Both the position numbers and the translations under genes were made by a program. The notes under the pieces were generated by a model. It made no database searches. It was not told where the DNA came from and saw nothing but the letters and a program-made list of their open reading frames with translations. Source: Micromonospora sp. 15K316 (GTDB lineage: Bacteria > Actinomycetota > Actinomycetes > Mycobacteriales > Micromonosporaceae). From it: DNA of 64,000 nt. Below, piece after piece: positions 26,815 through 35,756 of this stretch. The stretch covers positions 1 to 64,000 of the forward strand of contig NZ_SMKG01000002.1 in the NCBI RefSeq assembly GCF_004348525.1. Reading direction: 5' to 3'. The first letter of the stretch is position 1. Every line of letters starts with the position of its first letter.

Positions 26815-27792
26815 ATGTTAATGGTGAAAGAAATCGCCGTGCGGCGAGCACTGTGGGCAATGCAGGAAAGATTCGGCGAACCACTGACCATCGACGAGCT
26901 CGCAAGCGTAGCAATGTTCAGCAGATACCATTTCACGCGCCTCTTCAGCAATATCACGGGAATATCGCCTGGCCGCTTCCTTGCCGCGATCCGCATCCAG
27001 GAGGCGAAACGCCTTCTCACCACCACCTCCCTGACCGTGGCCGCCATCAGCACATCCGTCGGCTACACCAGCCTCGGCACCTTCAGCTCCCGGTTTCACC
27101 GCAGCGTCGGCGTCTCACCCGCGGCGTACCGGCAGCGGCGCCTGGAACCGCCGCCGACGCGACAGATCCGGTTGAGGCAGGGAAGTGCCATCGTCAGCGG
27201 CGAAGTACACCCCTTCTGCCCACGTTTCGCGGCACCCATCTTCATCGGATTGTTCCCCGACGCCATCGCGGAAGGACTGCCCGCGAGCTGGGTTGTCATA
27301 GATCGCCCTGGCCCCTACCGACTTTCCGATGTCAGCCCCGGATCCTGGTACCTCGTCGCGCACTCCCTCGGAGACTGGCGATATCCAACCGACGATCCGG
27401 ACCAGATCGACCAGGTCACCGCCGTGGCTCGACACGGGCCGCTCCAGATCACCGACGGCGGAAACCTTCAGGGGACGGACGTCGTCATCCGCCCGCGCCG
27501 GGACGTCGACCCGCCCGCCCTCCTGTCGCTTCTCGACCTGCCGGAGGCCGCGTTGAAGGCCCGGCGCTCACCGGAACAGGAGCGCCATCAAGCCTCCGAG
27601 TCCACCATCCTCACCCGCATCGGCAACCCACCGCGGATCCTCAACGACAGCATCGGTTCCGGCACGACCTGGTGCCCGGGCGGGATCGACAGCCGGAACT
27701 CCCGCGCGATCATGGCCAGCACGAACACGGCCTCCATCAGGCCGAGGTTGCTGCCGACACAGACGCGCGGACCTGCACCGAAGGGAATGTAG
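26815..27792 (+). CDS. AraC-family regulator (paralogue 2) with antisense C-terminal extension
   Basis: 325-residue regulator. As in the protein at 20477, the AraC DNA-binding region is N-terminal (LTIDELASVAMFSRYHFTR near residue 22, VGYTSLGTFSSRFHRSVGVS near 85) and is followed by the same kind of 150-residue domain (SPGSWYLVAHSLGDW). The shared part ends near residue 257; the last 68 or so residues have no counterpart in the paralogue and are read antisense through the 3' end of the P450 gene. The start ATG at 26815 has AAGGAG eight bases upstream. Codon 2 is TTA; an alternative ATG at codon 3 would avoid it. It is divergent from MerR and likely a pathway regulator. Confidence 0.87.
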   Translation: MLMVKEIAVRRALWAMQERFGEPLTIDELASVAMFSRYHFTRLFSNITGISPGRFLAAIRIQEAKRLLTTTSLTVAAISTSVGYTSLGTFSSRFHRSVGVSPAAYRQRRLEPPPTRQIRLRQGSAIVSGEVHPFCPRFAAPIFIGLFPDAIAEGLPASWVVIDRPGPYRLSDVSPGSWYLVAHSLGDWRYPTDDPDQIDQVTAVARHGPLQITDGGNLQGTDVVIRPRRDVDPPALLSLLDLPEAALKARRSPEQERHQASESTILTRIGNPPRILNDSIGSGTTWCPGGIDSRNSRAIMASTNTASIRPRLLPTQTRGPAPKGM

Positions 27793-28955
27793 GCGTACCT
27801 GGGACGGTCGCGTGCCCGAGCCGGATCGAACCGGTCCGGGTCGAACCGCTCCGGCCGCACCCAGAACTCCCGGTGTCGGTGCAGGGTGTACGGCAGGATG
27901 ACGACATCGGCGCCGACCGGCACGTCGTAGCCGCCGACCAGATCCACCCCGCGGGCGATCCGTGGCAGCAACCACACCGGCGGGTAGAGCCGCATCGCCT
28001 CCTCCACCACCATCGTCGCGTAACGCAGGTGGTGCAGGTCCTCGTAGGTGGGCAGCCGCCCGCCGAGGACCTGGTCCGCCTCCTCCCGTAGCCGCTGCCG
28101 GATCCCGGGCTCGCGGTCGATGAGGTACAGGGTCCAGCCAAGAGTGCTGGCGGTGGTCTCGTGGCCGGCCAGGAGCAGCGTGACCAGTTCGTCACGGAGC
28201 CTGTCCCGCGCGACCCGCGGATCCGACTCGCCACGAGTGGACGCGATGAGCCTGGAGAGCACGTCCTCCTTGCCGGCGACGCGGCTCTCGCGTTCGACCA
28301 CCAACTGGTCGACCACCCGCTGCAGTTCGCGCCGGGCGCGGCGGAACCGCAACTGGCGACGCAGTGGCAGCCAGGTGGGCACCATCCCGAGTGTGGCGAG
28401 TTCGAACATCGCCTGGTCCTGGACGGCCGCAAACTCCTCACCGATGGACCCGAAGGCGCTCAGATCCGCATCGAGCAGGGTCCGGCCCAGCACCCCCAAC
28501 GTGAGGCCGGTGAACTCGGCGACCACGTCGACTGGGCCGTCCCCCCGCCGCTGACGGAGGCGCTCCATCAACCGCTCGGCTTCGACGGCGATGAGACCAG
28601 CGTGATGAGCCAGCCGCCGCGGATGGAACGCCGGCTGGATCACCTTGCGCTGCTTGCGCCACAGCTCGCCCTCGCTGGTGAGCAGGCCGTCCCCCAAGGC
28701 CCGGCGGGCGTGTACCAGGCCGATGCCCTTGCGGTAGTTGCCGGCGTTGTCGGCCAGCACATGCTTCGCGTGGTCCGGATGGTTGAACACATGGAGGCTC
28801 TTGTGCCCCACCGGCAGCCGGACGGCGTCGCCGTAACGATCGACCGCGTCGGTGATCATGCCCAGGCGGTCCCGTGCCATGACCGCCAACATCCGCAGCG
28901 CGGCGTGCCGGGGCGGTCCGGGTGGCGTCGCGCGTCGCTCGTCCAGCGGGCTCAC
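27588..28955 (-). CDS. Cytochrome P450
   Basis: 455-residue P450 monooxygenase. The I-helix oxygen-activation motif is LLLAGHETTAST near residue 258, the K-helix ExxR is in VVEEAMRLYPP, and the heme-binding loop is FGAGPRVCVGSNLG with the Cys ligand near residue 403. The sequence is closer to the CYP102/CYP4-like group than to the usual short actinobacterial P450s. The GTG start overlaps the flavin reductase stop, so it is the last gene of the core operon (DUF1702 pair, PKS, thioesterase, flavin reductase, P450). It probably oxidises the enediyne core, like SgcE7 or SgcD3. Its last 205 bases overlap the end of the AraC gene on the other strand. No ferredoxin or reductase partner is in the window. 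Confidence 0.93.
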   Translation of the reverse strand: MSPLDERRATPPGPPRHAALRMLAVMARDRLGMITDAVDRYGDAVRLPVGHKSLHVFNHPDHAKHVLADNAGNYRKGIGLVHARRALGDGLLTSEGELWRKQRKVIQPAFHPRRLAHHAGLIAVEAERLMERLRQRRGDGPVDVVAEFTGLTLGVLGRTLLDADLSAFGSIGEEFAAVQDQAMFELATLGMVPTWLPLRRQLRFRRARRELQRVVDQLVVERESRVAGKEDVLSRLIASTRGESDPRVARDRLRDELVTLLLAGHETTASTLGWTLYLIDREPGIRQRLREEADQVLGGRLPTYEDLHHLRYATMVVEEAMRLYPPVWLLPRIARGVDLVGGYDVPVGADVVILPYTLHRHREFWVRPERFDPDRFDPARARDRPRYAYIPFGAGPRVCVGSNLGLMEAVFVLAMIAREFRLSIPPGHQVVPEPMLSLRIRGGLPMRVRMVDSEA

Positions 28956-29503
28956 GGCAGCACCTCTCGGTCAGGGCCGGTCGCGCTGAACCGCCCGTTG
29001 TGGAACAGCAACGCACGGTCCGCAGCGGGCTGCGCGAACGAGAGCAGTCGGCCGACGACGATCGTGTGGTCGCCGCCGTCGTACTTCTGCCACAGCTCAC
29101 ACTCGAACCACGCGAGCGCGTCCTCGATCATCGGCACGCCGGTGCGCTCCCCAGACACTGCCGCGATTCCCGCGAACTCTCCGAGCCCCACCGGGCGGCG
29201 GGAGTCCGCGAAGTAGAGCGCCAGCTCGGAATGGCCGGCGGCGAGCACCGAGACGCCGAAGACCGGGGTGTTATCGAGGCAGGTATGCATGACGGTGCTC
29301 TTGTCGACGCAGACGAGTACCAGCGGAGGATCGAGCGAGACCGGGGTGAAGGAGTTCGCCGTCATCCCGTGCGGCTGCTCCCCACCCACGGTCACTACCG
29401 TGACGCCCGTGGCGAAGGTGCCGAACGCCCGTCGTAGGCTGCGGCGCGCGGCCGGTGGCCGTCCCGTCGGCGGATCGACCCGCCCACCGTTTGCCGCGGT
29501 CAT
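28952..29503 (-). CDS. Flavin reductase, SgcE6 type
   Basis: 183-residue NAD(P)H:flavin oxidoreductase of the HpaC/flavin-reductase-like family. Motifs: RRAFGTFATGVTVVT near the start, HGMTANSFTPVSLDPPLVLV around residue 45, and DHTIVVGRLL at about 145. It would supply FADH2 to the two-component flavoenzymes of the cluster: the halogenase (55410-56945), the HpaB-type hydroxylase (47859-49397) and perhaps the acyl-CoA-dehydrogenase-like protein. SgcE6 does this for SgcC in C-1027 biosynthesis. It overlaps the thioesterase stop (ATGA) and the P450 start, so it is translationally coupled within the core operon. Confidence 0.93.
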   Translation of the reverse strand: MTAANGGRVDPPTGRPPAARRSLRRAFGTFATGVTVVTVGGEQPHGMTANSFTPVSLDPPLVLVCVDKSTVMHTCLDNTPVFGVSVLAAGHSELALYFADSRRPVGLGEFAGIAAVSGERTGVPMIEDALAWFECELWQKYDGGDHTIVVGRLLSFAQPAADRALLFHNGRFSATGPDREVLP

Positions 29504-29940
29504 GACCCGCCTGCCTGCGTGAACGGCACCAACGCCTCGGCTAACGCGCCCGGCACACGGGTAGGCGCGGTCCGGGTATTCGGCCCGCGCATACAGGCCA
29601 CCCGCTGCATGCCCCGTGCGACGAGCGTCTCGGTGCCCGACCCGTCGAGGCGTACATAGTCGAAGCCGAACTCCACCTGGGTCTGCGCGAGGTCGACAAG
29701 CCGCATCCGAACGGACAACTCATCGAAGGCAGTCAGCTCGGCGAAGAACTCACAGTCGACCCGTAGCGTGAACAGTTTGAGATCCGCTCGCAGCTCCTCG
29801 ATCACCTGCGGAGCCCGCTCCTTCAGAAACAGCTCGCGGCACCGGCCCTGCCAGCGCAGATAGTTGACGTAATAGACGTTCCCGACGAGGTTGGTCTCCT
29901 CAAACCCGACTACGTGTCGGTACTCGAAGTAACGGGACAT
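29500..29940 (-). CDS. Enediyne thioesterase E10 (TEBC, CalE7/DynE7 family)
   Basis: 146-residue hot-dog-fold thioesterase, the partner of enediyne PKSs that releases the polyene chain by thioester hydrolysis, giving a beta-keto acid that can decarboxylate to the heptaene. The start MSRYFEYRHVVGFEETNLVG and NVYYVNYLRWQGRCRE (residues 21-36) are the conserved enediyne-TE region; the family uses Asn and Arg rather than an acidic nucleophile. The ATG shares a base with the PKS stop (TGATG), so the two are translated together. A longer frame to 30114 lies inside the PKS gene. Codon 133 is TTA. PKS plus E10 adjacency is definitive for an enediyne locus. Confidence 0.95.
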   Translation of the reverse strand: MSRYFEYRHVVGFEETNLVGNVYYVNYLRWQGRCRELFLKERAPQVIEELRADLKLFTLRVDCEFFAELTAFDELSVRMRLVDLAQTQVEFGFDYVRLDGSGTETLVARGMQRVACMRGPNTRTAPTRVPGALAEALVPFTQAGGS

Positions 29941-32900
29941 CACCCGTCCTCCCTGATCAGCAGGCCGAAAACGACCGGCTCCGGCCGACCGCGCAGGGCC
30001 GTGACGAAGGTCGCGACGGCGTTCGGTCCAGCGGTGAAGACGACCCAGCCAGGGCGTTCGACGGGCCGCACGGCAAGGCCGCCGACCAATGGCTCCCCCG
30101 CCTTCTGCAGGCACTCCATCGCCACCCAGACCCGGGTGCCCGCCGTGTCGCGATCCTCGCCCCCGTCGGCGTCGGCGAGCAGGAGCAGCAATTCAGCGTG
30201 CGCGCCGAGCAGACCGCGCCACTCGACCGGCGACCGCGGCGCTACCGCCTCGACGTCGCAGGCGGTCACCCCGGACGCCACGGCACACACTGTCACGCCC
30301 GCCCCGTGGGCGAACGAGACCTTCTGCCCACCATCAATCTCCGGCCGACCGTCGACGCGGTACCGCACCGGCTGGATCCGGCCGGTGGCACGCGCCAGAG
30401 CCCGCGCCGATCGGGCCCGGCGCGCCGTGCGGAAGTCGCCGTCGCCGGCGCCGTCGGGCTCGACCCCGACCGCAATTTCGGCGCCGGTCAACTCCTCCAC
30501 GCTGCGCTGCAGGAACGGCCCCAGCAACGGCGCGACCCACGGTCCTTGCCCGTCGTTGCGGCGCACGGCACGCAGGCTCAGCCCCTCCCAACGCTCGACC
30601 ACGTTCCCGTCGTCGGAGCGCAGCACTACGTCGTAGACGTACGTGTCGCCATCACGCGACCGCTCCGTGGCGCAGTACCGGAACCGTCCTGGCTCGGTCG
30701 CGCCGCCCGCCGTGCGGATCCGCTCGACACTCACCGGCAGCAGGGTGGCGTTCGGGACGCACACCTGGTTGCCGTGCATGAGCGCGTCCCGCAACCCCGG
30801 GTCGCCGAGCACCAGCCGGCCCGGGTGGAAGGGCGCGAACCAGTCGTGCTCCTCCAGCACCAGGTCGGCGTCGACCGCCCGGGCCGAAGCGTGGTGATAG
30901 CCCAGCAGCCGCTGGAACCGTCGGCCCTGGAACAGCAGATCGCCATAGAGGTCCACCGCCGGCCGCAGCGACACGTCCGCCACGTCCGCCGGTACGGGCA
31001 GCGGCGGGCCGTCCGGTGGGCGCTGCCCGTCGTAGCACAGCTGGGCACGGAAGTGTTCAGCGGCGAACCGGGTCTCGCTGCTGTGGATGGCCACCTGCAC
31101 CGTGTGTTCGTCCGTGGCCACCGCGGCGATCCGGATGCGGGTGGTGCCGTCGGGCGGCACGACGATCGGCCGCAAGAACTGCGCGTCCTCGATGGTCGGG
31201 ACGGCTGACCGGCCAGTCAACGCGGCCCCCACCTGCGCCATCGCTTCCATCCCAAACACGGCGGGGAACAGCAGGTTGCCGTCGAGGAGATGGTCGGGCA
31301 GATACCGGTCGGTGCCTGCGCTCAGCTCGACCTCCGTCACGAGCTCGACCCGGGGGTAGTGGACCAACGGTCGATCCACAAACCGCAGGAGCGGCAGCGT
31401 CACCTGCTCGTAGCGCACCGTGTCGATACCAGAGGTACGCCCGCTGATCACGACCACGGGTGGCACGGCCGGGTCCGTGAGCAGTCGCCTCAGCAGTTCG
31501 ACCCCCTGCGTGGGAGTGATCGGCGTGACGCCTTCCCGCGCCAGGCTTTCCACGACGGACAGCCGCTCGCCCATACCCACGCCCGACCACACGGACCACT
31601 CGAGGCAGACCGCGTGACAGCTCGGATACTCGTCGCCGACCGTCCGGGTCAGGTCGGCCAGCCACTCGTTGGCGGTTGCGTAGTGCGCCTCGCCCTGGAG
31701 ACCGGCACGGCCGATGATGCTGCCGAGGCTGACCAGCAACTTCAGGTTGCCCGGCCCGACCGCGTCCAGCACCGCCCGCAGACCGCCGACTTTGCTGGCG
31801 AAGGCGCGCCGCATCGCCTCGGCGTCGAGGTTCGACAGCGCGGCCGGCTCGTTGGTACCCGCCCCGTGCAACACGGCGGTAACCGGACCGAGCACCCCCG
31901 CGACCTCCTCGACGGCCGTGCGGACCTGTACGGAGTCGGTGACGTCGGCGCGGACGTAGTGCGCGACAACACCGTGGTGGGCCATGCGTTCCAGGTTCGC
32001 CGCGAGCTCGCTGTCCGCCGCCGGGTCCGACCTGCCGAGCAGGGCGAGCCGGGCACCGGTGTCCATGGCCAGGGCGAAAGCGCACTCCGCCGTGATTCCC
32101 TTGCCACCGCCGGTGACCAGCAACACGTCCGACCCGTCGAGGAATTGCCGGGAGTGTTCGGGGTGCGTGGGCATGGCACGCAGCGTCGGCAGCCGCCGCA
32201 CACCGTCGTCGCCGTAGTGCGCCTCGGCGTACTGCTCGGTGCTGCGCACCTCCTCGACGACCTGTTCGATCGCGTCGGGCGTCGGCGGAACGTGGACGAT
32301 CGTGACCCGCAGGCGCGGCGCCTCCAGCCGTAGCGTCTTCGCGAGGCCGGCTGCCCCGCGGTCGTGCTGCACGAGCACGAACCGGTGGACCGCGTCACCG
32401 GCCAGCGCCGCCTGGGCGCCCCGGAGCGCGAGTTCCAGATCGGACTCCGCGCACCCGTGCGGCAGGCAGACCAGCACGCCGGAACCGACGTCGGCATCCT
32501 CGAGCTGGCGCGCCAGAGTCGCCGCGAACGGATGGTCCGCCGGGGCGTACAGCTGCCAGCTGCCTGGACCGAGCGGCTCGACCGGGGCCGGCAGCGGGGC
32601 CGAGTCCAGATCGACCGTCCAGGCACGGGCCCAGGTCTCCGCGCCGGCGACTGGCGGTGCGGACTCCGCCGTGCGCTCTCCGACGGTCGCTTGCAGTTCC
32701 TCGAGCGCGCCAGCGAGTTCCCGTACCGAGGCGGTCGCGAAGTTCACGGGCATGCGCACCGCCGACACGCCCAGTCGATCGGCAGCCTCGTTGACGATCT
32801 GACCCACGGTGATGGAGCTCAGGTGCAGCTCGTCCAGGAGATGGCTGTCCGGGCGCACCATCTCCAACGGCAGCTCCGCCCGACCGGCGGCCATGCGCCG

Positions 32901-35714
32901 CAGCAGGTCGACGGCGCCCTCCACCGATTCGTCGCCGGGCTGCGCCGGTGCGGGGTCCGCTGATGCGGGTTCCGCCGGCCATGCCGGACCGTCTGCGACG
33001 GGCGCGGCCTCGCAGGGGTTGGTCAGCACCGCAGGTGGTGCGCCGAGGTCAATCGGCCGGACCAGACGGTCCTCGAACAACGCCTCAGGGATCTCGGTCG
33101 CCCCGTGGGTGTACGCCATCGCGACCACGCGGAGCAGGCTCGCGATCGACTCGTCGTCGGTGTCGAGTGAGACGGCCGGTACGTCGGTCGCATCGCCGGC
33201 AAGTCGGGAGAGCACCCGGCCAGGCCCAACCTCAACGAACAGGTCGATGTCCTCGGCCGCGACGGCGACCGCCTGATGGAACATCACCGGTGCGGTGATC
33301 TGACGGTGCAGCAGCGAGATCACATCGGTCGCTGCGGGCAGCGAGTCGCCGGTCACGGTGGAGACGATGTGTCGGCCGACGGGGGCAAGGTCGACCCCCA
33401 CCAACGCCGCGGCGAACGCGTCGGCTGCAGGCGCGACCAGCGGTGAGTGAAACGCGTGCGAGACGGTCAGCGGGATGGCGGCGACGCCGTCGGCGACGGC
33501 CCGCCGGCACACCTCCCGCACCGCAGCGACCTCGCCCGACACCACCGTCTGCCCTGGGCCGTTGTATCCGCTGACGACTACCGGGAGCCCTTCGACGAGC
33601 CGACCCACGATCGACGGCGGGGCACCGATTCCCGCCATGGTTCCCGAGGCGCTGTGCTGCGCCATGACCTCGCCCCGCGACGCCGCCAGCCGCAGCAGGG
33701 TTGCCTCGTCCATCACGCCGGCCCAGTGCAGGGCGGTCAACTCCCCGAGGCTGTGACCGACCGCCACGGTGGCGTCGACGCCGAGCAGCGCCAGCACGGA
33801 CAACCCGGCGACGGACCCGGTGACGATCCGGGGCTGTGCGACCTCGGTGGCGACCGGGTCACCGGTGGCCGGCAGCGCAGCGAGCCGGTACACCGAGTCG
33901 ACGACCGGGAACCTACGCCGCAGCGCTCCACCGCCAGCGCCTCGGCCGGATCCCTGGCCCGGGAAGAGGTAGCCGATGCGGGCCCGGCCGGCGACGCGCC
34001 GTAGAAACACTTGGTCCTCGCCCGAGGCCAGGCTCTCCTGACCCGCGTCGATGGCGTCGACGACCCTACGCAGCTGGCGCTCAGCGTCGTCCGGACTCCG
34101 CACCACGGCGGCAGCCCGGTACGGCAAATCGCGCAGCTCGCCACGCAGTGCCACGGCCAGGTCGGTTAGCTGCGCGTAGGAGGCGGCACCGGCGAAGGTG
34201 GCGAGCTGCTCAGCCCGCTCGCGCAGCGCCGCCCAGGACATGCCGTCCAGCACGAGCAGTTCCGCGTCCTGCATGGCGGCGGCTAGCGTCGTGGTCCGCG
34301 CGTCGAGCCGACCCGGGCGTCGGCCGCGCTGGTTCTCCACCACCACGTGCGTGTTGATCCCACCGAAACCCATGGCGGTAACCCCCGCCCGCAGCGGGGC
34401 GTGGGCCGGCCACGGCTCGGCTGCGGAGAGCACCCGCAGGGTGCGCTCGGCGCCGGTGAGCAGCTCGTGCGGCTCGGGGCAGCCGAGCGCCGGTGGCAGC
34501 ACCTCGTGGTGCACTGCCATGACGGCCTTGATCAGCCCGGCGACCCCCGCAGCTGCCTTGGTGTGCCCGATCATGGCCTTGATCGAGCTGATCACCGCAG
34601 GTGCCGCCTCGGGGTCAGCCGTCCGCCGAGCCTGCGACAGGGCGGACAGCTCCGTCGTGTCGCCCACCTTCGTCCCGGTGCCGTGCCCCTCGAACAGCGC
34701 GACTGTCTCCAGCCCGAACCCGGCACGCTCGTAGGCCCGCTCCAGCGCCAGCCGGTAGCCACCGACCTCCGGCCGAGTGATGCCACCCCGGCCGTCCGAG
34801 GAGACGCCCCAACCGGCCACGGTGGCGTAGACCCGGTGGCCGGCTCGCCGCGCGTCCGGCTCGCGCATCAGCACGACCATGCCGCAGCCCTCGCCCGGCC
34901 AGAAACCGTTCGAGCCGCGGTCGTACACCCGCATCTCGCCGGTTGCCAGCGCCCCCGTTTTCGCGAAGCCGATGATCTCGAAGGGATCGATCGAGAGGTC
35001 GACCCCGCCGGCGACGACCACGTCGAGGTCGCCGTCGACGAGCGGCCGGCAGGCGGTGGTCACCGACAGCAACGACGATGAACAGGCCCCGTCGACGGTG
35101 TATCCACCGCCCTTAAGGTCGAAGTGGTTGCAGATGCGGCCGGCGATGGTGTTGGACAGAGCTCCGGCAAGGGTGTCCTCGTCGATTGGCGGGAAGGGCC
35201 GCTTGTAGTCGACCTCGACGCGGTCGAGAATCTCCTGCACCTGCCGCTCGTCCCAGTCCAGCTGGGACAGGGCGGAGCCCAGCACCCGACGAACATATGG
35301 CCACCGCAGCCGCATCTGGTTAGCCCGAGAAAACTCACCGGTGAGACTGTTGCCGACGATCACGCCCGTCCGTTCGGCGGGCAGGCCCGCACCCATCGGA
35401 AACCCGGCGTCGGCCAGGGCCGCGGCGGCGACGTCCAGGGCCAGCCAGTGCGTCAGGTCGGTGGAGCGGAACGTGCTGCCGGCCACCTTGAAGGCGACCC
35501 GATCGAACTCCCAGTCCTGCAGCACGGCGGCATTGCGCGCGTAGAAGCGGTCCGGCGCGGCGGGGTCGGCCGACCAGTAGTCGGCGAGCCGCATCCGGGT
35601 GTCTGGCAGGCGGCGGAAGGCACGTCGGCCGGCAACGGCGTTCTCCCACAACTCCTTGGGAGAAGCCGCATCCGGATACCTGCATGCCATGCCGACAATG
35701 GCGATCCTCGTCAT
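29940..35714 (-). CDS. pksE: Iterative enediyne polyketide synthase (PKSE)
   Basis: 1924-residue type I iterative PKS that builds the linear polyene of the enediyne core. Domain order with visible residues: KS (1-460; Cys211 in GACSSSLL, His344 in EGHGTGT, His384 in IGHTK); AT (575-890; Ser655 in GHSLGE, His in SHAFHS); ACP (940-1005; phosphopantetheine Ser967 in LHLSSITV); KR (1195-1430; TGGGKGI at 1201, Tyr1345 in EAHYATAN); DH (1450-1710; His1475 in PDHLLDG); C-terminal phosphopantetheinyl transferase (1735-1924; Asp1820 in CDVE and WVAMECLQK at 1863-1871). This KS-AT-ACP-KR-DH-PPTase order is unique to enediyne PKSs and the enzyme activates its own ACP. All active residues are present. 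The start is an ATG with GGAG about eleven bases upstream. Confidence 0.97.
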   Translation of the reverse strand: MTRIAIVGMACRYPDAASPKELWENAVAGRRAFRRLPDTRMRLADYWSADPAAPDRFYARNAAVLQDWEFDRVAFKVAGSTFRSTDLTHWLALDVAAAALADAGFPMGAGLPAERTGVIVGNSLTGEFSRANQMRLRWPYVRRVLGSALSQLDWDERQVQEILDRVEVDYKRPFPPIDEDTLAGALSNTIAGRICNHFDLKGGGYTVDGACSSSLLSVTTACRPLVDGDLDVVVAGGVDLSIDPFEIIGFAKTGALATGEMRVYDRGSNGFWPGEGCGMVVLMREPDARRAGHRVYATVAGWGVSSDGRGGITRPEVGGYRLALERAYERAGFGLETVALFEGHGTGTKVGDTTELSALSQARRTADPEAAPAVISSIKAMIGHTKAAAGVAGLIKAVMAVHHEVLPPALGCPEPHELLTGAERTLRVLSAAEPWPAHAPLRAGVTAMGFGGINTHVVVENQRGRRPGRLDARTTTLAAAMQDAELLVLDGMSWAALRERAEQLATFAGAASYAQLTDLAVALRGELRDLPYRAAAVVRSPDDAERQLRRVVDAIDAGQESLASGEDQVFLRRVAGRARIGYLFPGQGSGRGAGGGALRRRFPVVDSVYRLAALPATGDPVATEVAQPRIVTGSVAGLSVLALLGVDATVAVGHSLGELTALHWAGVMDEATLLRLAASRGEVMAQHSASGTMAGIGAPPSIVGRLVEGLPVVVSGYNGPGQTVVSGEVAAVREVCRRAVADGVAAIPLTVSHAFHSPLVAPAADAFAAALVGVDLAPVGRHIVSTVTGDSLPAATDVISLLHRQITAPVMFHQAVAVAAEDIDLFVEVGPGRVLSRLAGDATDVPAVSLDTDDESIASLLRVVAMAYTHGATEIPEALFEDRLVRPIDLGAPPAVLTNPCEAAPVADGPAWPAEPASADPAPAQPGDESVEGAVDLLRRMAAGRAELPLEMVRPDSHLLDELHLSSITVGQIVNEAADRLGVSAVRMPVNFATASVRELAGALEELQATVGERTAESAPPVAGAETWARAWTVDLDSAPLPAPVEPLGPGSWQLYAPADHPFAATLARQLEDADVGSGVLVCLPHGCAESDLELALRGAQAALAGDAVHRFVLVQHDRGAAGLAKTLRLEAPRLRVTIVHVPPTPDAIEQVVEEVRSTEQYAEAHYGDDGVRRLPTLRAMPTHPEHSRQFLDGSDVLLVTGGGKGITAECAFALAMDTGARLALLGRSDPAADSELAANLERMAHHGVVAHYVRADVTDSVQVRTAVEEVAGVLGPVTAVLHGAGTNEPAALSNLDAEAMRRAFASKVGGLRAVLDAVGPGNLKLLVSLGSIIGRAGLQGEAHYATANEWLADLTRTVGDEYPSCHAVCLEWSVWSGVGMGERLSVVESLAREGVTPITPTQGVELLRRLLTDPAVPPVVVISGRTSGIDTVRYEQVTLPLLRFVDRPLVHYPRVELVTEVELSAGTDRYLPDHLLDGNLLFPAVFGMEAMAQVGAALTGRSAVPTIEDAQFLRPIVVPPDGTTRIRIAAVATDEHTVQVAIHSSETRFAAEHFRAQLCYDGQRPPDGPPLPVPADVADVSLRPAVDLYGDLLFQGRRFQRLLGYHHASARAVDADLVLEEHDWFAPFHPGRLVLGDPGLRDALMHGNQVCVPNATLLPVSVERIRTAGGATEPGRFRYCATERSRDGDTYVYDVVLRSDDGNVVERWEGLSLRAVRRNDGQGPWVAPLLGPFLQRSVEELTGAEIAVGVEPDGAGDGDFRTARRARSARALARATGRIQPVRYRVDGRPEIDGGQKVSFAHGAGVTVCAVASGVTACDVEAVAPRSPVEWRGLLGAHAELLLLLADADGGEDRDTAGTRVWVAMECLQKAGEPLVGGLAVRPVERPGWVVFTAGPNAVATFVTALRGRPEPVVFGLLIREDG

Positions 35715-35756
35715 GTTGGGCGAATCTCCGATCTGGTCGCGGTTGCGACCGCGGCG

